The notes under the pieces are model-generated. The model was not told where the DNA came from and made no database searches. It was given only the letters and a program-made list of their open reading frames with translations. From Cellulomonas sp. Y8 (GTDB taxonomy: Bacteria > Actinomycetota > Actinomycetes > Actinomycetales > Cellulomonadaceae), in NCBI RefSeq assembly GCF_008033115.1, contig NZ_CP041203.1:4216001-4280000 (forward strand): a DNA stretch of 64,000 nt. Reading direction: 5' to 3'. Numbering within the stretch: position 1 is the first letter of the stretch; each line of letters begins with the position of its first letter. A program made the translations under genes and the position numbers. Below, in pieces: positions 61,649-64,000 of the stretch.

Positions 61649-61843
61649 ATGGCTGGTCAGGAGCGCGCTCGGGACCGTCGCGAGGACGACGAGCCGGTCG
61701 ACGGGCCCGACGTCGAGCAGGTGACCGCCGCCGCGCAGCAGCGCGACGCCGAGGTCGACGCCCTCCTCGAGGAGATCGACGACGTCCTCGAGACCAACGC
61801 CGAGCAGTTCGTGCGCGGGTTCGTGCAGAAGGGCGGGCAGTGA
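61649..61843 (+). CDS. pup: Prokaryotic ubiquitin-like protein Pup
   Basis: 64-residue modifier attached to lysines of proteasome substrates. Mostly disordered, with the helix-forming EQVTAAAQQRDAEVDALLEE (about 23-42) that binds the ARC coiled coil, and the conserved C-terminus FVRGFVQKGGQ. The final Gln must be converted to Glu by Dop. AGGTG-type ribosome site before the ATG. A TAGGGT at 61579-61584 suggests its own promoter with a leader of about 65 bases. prcB starts three bases after its stop. Confidence 0.97.
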   Translation: MAGQERARDRREDDEPVDGPDVEQVTAAAQQRDAEVDALLEEIDDVLETNAEQFVRGFVQKGGQ

Positions 61844-61846
61844 CGC

Positions 61847-62713
61847 GTGCCGACGGACCCGCTGATCCCGGCGGGGCGGCTGCCCGGGGCGTTCACCACC
61901 CCCGGGTCGTCCTCCTTCGTCGACTTCCTCGCCCAGCACGCCCCGGACCTGCTGCCCGGGCGGCGCACCCCGCTGCCCGTCGGTGACGTGAGCCCCGGCA
62001 CGAGCGCCCCGCACGCGACCACCATCGTCGCGCTGTCCTTCGCGGGCGGCGTCGTCATGGCCGGCGACCGGCGCGCCACCATGGGCTCGCAGATCGCCTC
62101 CCGGGACATCGAGAAGGTGTTCCCCGCCGACGACTACTCCGCCGTCGGCATCGCCGGCACCGCGGGGCTCGCCGTCGAGCTCGTCCGGCTGTTCCAGCTC
62201 GAGCTCGAGCACTACGAGAAGATCGAGGGCACCCTGCTCTCCCTCGACGGCAAGGCCAACCGGCTCGCCACCATGATCCGCGGCAACCTCGGCCTCGCCC
62301 TGCAGGGCCTCGCCGTCGTCCCGCTGTTCGCCGGCTACGACCTCGACCGGGGCGCCGGGCGGATCTTCTCCTACGACGTCACCGGCGGCCGGTACGAGGA
62401 GCACCAGCACCACAGCGTCGGCTCGGGCTCCGTGTTCGCCCGCGGCTCCCTCAAGAAGCTCTGGCGGCCCGGGCTCGACGCCGACGACGCCGTGCGCGTC
62501 GCCGTCGAGGCGCTCGTCGACGCCGCCGACGACGACTCCGCCACCGGTGGTCCCGACACGTCCCGGCGGATCTGGCCCGTCGTCGCCACCGTCACCGCCG
62601 CCGGCTACCTCCGGGTGCCGCAGGACGACCTCGGCGAGGTGGTGGCCCGCGTCCTGGCCGACCGCGCAGAGCAGCACGCCCGCGCCCGGGCAGAGGAGGA
62701 GCCGACGCGATGA
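61847..62713 (+). CDS. prcB: Proteasome subunit beta PrcB
   Basis: Catalytic N-terminal-nucleophile hydrolase of the 20S core, 288 residues. A propeptide of 57 residues ends at SAPHA; processing would expose Thr58 ([17 protein letters not shown]). Catalytic Asp and Lys are in [41 protein letters not shown] holds the conserved SxGSGS. GTG start. It overlaps prcA by four bases (ATGA), so the two rings are made in step. Confidence 0.97.
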   Translation: MPTDPLIPAGRLPGAFTTPGSSSFVDFLAQHAPDLLPGRRTPLPVGDVSPGTSAPHATTIVALSFAGGVVMAGDRRATMGSQIASRDIEKVFPADDYSAVGIAGTAGLAVELVRLFQLELEHYEKIEGTLLSLDGKANRLATMIRGNLGLALQGLAVVPLFAGYDLDRGAGRIFSYDVTGGRYEEHQHHSVGSGSVFARGSLKKLWRPGLDADDAVRVAVEALVDAADDDSATGGPDTSRRIWPVVATVTAAGYLRVPQDDLGEVVARVLADRAEQHARARAEEEPTR

Positions 62714-63435
62714 GCATGCCGTTCTACGTCTCGCCCGAGCAGCTGATGAAGGACCGGGCCGACTACGCGCGCAAGGGCATCGCCCGCGGCCGCTCCGTCG
62801 TCGTCCTGGCCTACGAGGACGGCATCGCCTTCGCCACCGAGAACCCGTCCCGCGCGCTGCACAAGGTCTCCGAGATCTACGACCGCATCGCGTTCGCCGC
62901 CGTCGGCAAGTACAACGAGTTCGAGAACCTGCGCGTCGCCGGCGTCCGGTACGCCGACCTGCGCGGCTACTCCTACGACCGGCGCGACGTCAACGCCCGT
63001 GGCCTCGCCAACGCGTACGCCCAGACCCTCGGTACCGTCTTCACCACCGAGTCCAAGCCGCTCGAGGTCGAGATCGTCGTCGCCGAGGTCGGCGTCGACG
63101 CCGCGACCGACCAGATCTACCGGCTGTCCTACGACGGCTCCGTCGCCGACGAGCGCGGGTTCGTCGTCATGGGCGGGCAGGCCGAGCGCCTGCGCGAGGA
63201 GGTCGCCGGCGCCTGGACGCCCGGCATGCCCCTCGCCGCCGTGCTCCAGCTCGCCGTCCGGGTGCTCGGTGCGCCCGCCGACGGGGCCGACGAGGACGAC
63301 CGCCGCGTCATCCCCGCCGCCCAGCTCGAGGTCGCGGTCCTCGACCGCACGCGCCCGCGCCGCGCGTTCCGGCGCCTGTCCGGCGTGGTCCTCGAGGACC
63401 TGCTGGGCTCGGCCGCAGCACCCGACCTGCCCTGA
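62710..63435 (+). CDS. prcA: Proteasome subunit alpha PrcA
   Basis: Non-catalytic outer ring subunit of the 20S core, 241 residues. [37 protein letters not shown] is the gating N-terminus and first strand; [38 protein letters not shown] is family-typical. No catalytic Thr. ARC docks into pockets of this ring through its GQYL tail. Confidence 0.97.
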   Translation: MSMPFYVSPEQLMKDRADYARKGIARGRSVVVLAYEDGIAFATENPSRALHKVSEIYDRIAFAAVGKYNEFENLRVAGVRYADLRGYSYDRRDVNARGLANAYAQTLGTVFTTESKPLEVEIVVAEVGVDAATDQIYRLSYDGSVADERGFVVMGGQAERLREEVAGAWTPGMPLAAVLQLAVRVLGAPADGADEDDRRVIPAAQLEVAVLDRTRPRRAFRRLSGVVLEDLLGSAAAPDLP

Positions 63436-63446
63436 GGAGCCAGCCC

Positions 63447-64000
63447 ATGGACCGACGCATCTTCGGCCTGGAGACCGAGTACGGCGTCACCTGCGCCGCC
63501 GAGGACGGCCGCGGTCTGTCCGCCGACGAGGTCGCGCGCTACCTGTTCCGCAAGGTCGTCGCGTGGGGCCGCTCGTCGAACGTCTTCCTGCGCAACGGCT
63601 CCCGCCTGTACCTCGACGTCGGCTCCCACCCCGAGTACGCCACCGCCGAGTGCGACGACTGGCGCCAGCTCGTCACCCACGACCGCGCGGGGGAGCGGAT
63701 CCTCGAGGGCCTCGTCGCCGACGCCCAGCAGCGGCTCGAGCACGAGGGTCTCTCCGGGCGGATCCACCTGTTCAAGAACAACACCGACTCCGCCGGCAAC
63801 TCCTACGGCTGCCACGAGAACTACCTCGTCCGCCGGCAGGGCGACTTCTCCCGGCTGTCCGACGTCCTCGTGCCCTTCCTCATCACCCGGCAGATCCTCA
63901 CCGGCGCCGGCAAGGTCCTCGCCACCCCGCGCGGCGCGGTCTTCTGCCTGTCCCAGCGCGCCGACCACATCTGGGAGTCCGTCTCCTCCGCCACCACCCG
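63447..64000 (+). CDS. pafA: Pup--protein ligase PafA, 3' end outside window
   Basis: ATP-dependent ligase joining Pup's C-terminal Glu to substrate lysines; 184 residues visible of about 450. [30 protein letters not shown] starts as Paf[32 protein letters not shown] and [20 protein letters not shown] follow. It lacks the Dop-specific loop, which separates it from the paralogue at 59859. GAGGAG ribosome site 12 bases from the prcA stop. Confidence 0.97.
   Translation, partial: MDRRIFGLETEYGVTCAAEDGRGLSADEVARYLFRKVVAWGRSSNVFLRNGSRLYLDVGSHPEYATAECDDWRQLVTHDRAGERILEGLVADAQQRLEHEGLSGRIHLFKNNTDSAGNSYGCHENYLVRRQGDFSRLSDVLVPFLITRQILTGAGKVLATPRGAVFCLSQRADHIWESVSSATT

Noticed and set aside
1-64000. 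Mobile elements, prophage or tRNA genes
   Set aside because: No transposase, integrase, terminal repeat, or cloverleaf-like sequence with a GTTCGA-type T-loop was seen on either strand.

Overview
This window is very GC-rich chromosomal DNA from a free-living actinobacterium. Evidence seen directly: many GTG starts, mycothiol synthesis (MshC), a complete Pup-proteasome cluster (arc, dop, pup, prcB, prcA, pafA), and small actinobacterial families such as DUF5703, DUF3349 and DUF6338. The overall gene content looks like Cellulomonas or a relative in the Micrococcales; that placement is inference, not a marker-gene result. I see no rRNA, tRNA, CRISPR array, insertion sequence, integrase or phage gene. 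No gene-free stretch exceeds 300 bases.

Layout. 1-15.4 kb is housekeeping: an M3 peptidase (cut by the left edge), an M20 hydrolase, a frameshifted aldo/keto reductase, UppP, CorA, MshC, a lipoprotein, a PAC2 protein, an A-family DNA polymerase, a TetR/DMT-exporter pair with a 16-bp palindromic operator, a frameshifted 3-methyladenine glycosylase-like gene and a three-gene DUF6338 operon. 15.5-37.9 kb is one long accessory block on the plus strand behind a divergent ROK repressor: ribose-type sugar ABC transporter, Gfo/Idh/MocA oxidoreductase, a 1147-residue secreted glucose/sorbosone-dehydrogenase-like protein, a Tat-exported TIM barrel, a WxL-type surface protein, a WxL-interacting (DUF916) membrane protein, and then an eight-gene, tightly overlapping ebo-type operon (TIM barrel, inositol-phosphate synthase, UbiA prenyltransferase, TIM barrel, EboA, EboB, EboE, EboF). 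This is the most interesting part of the window: it looks like uptake of a sugar or cyclitol, its remodelling, prenyl transfer to a lipid-linked metabolite and delivery to the cell surface. The product is unknown.

38-49.3 kb holds an RNase II/R-like enzyme, small actinobacterial proteins, a Pit phosphate transporter, an FUSC protein, an SRPBCC-ArsR-SRPBCC operon with two identical operator sites around its promoter, and a divergent AraC/NmrA pair with a shared 10-bp inverted repeat; the NmrA gene carries an in-frame TGA where tryptophan is expected. 49.3-64 kb runs through a HAD phosphatase, an arginase-fold protein with altered metal ligands, a RecB-like Fe-S nuclease, a site-2 protease and TrmI into the Pup-proteasome locus. 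Between arc and dop sits a three-gene module (DUF4956, VTC polyphosphate polymerase, Cthe_2159-type carbohydrate-binding lipoprotein). PafA is cut by the right edge.

Two themes recur. Many genes have a TANNNT -10 box 6-8 bases before the start codon, as expected of leaderless transcripts. Several frameshifts are explained by loss of one GC dinucleotide in a short GCGC run, which suggests sequence errors in the assembly as much as real pseudogenes.
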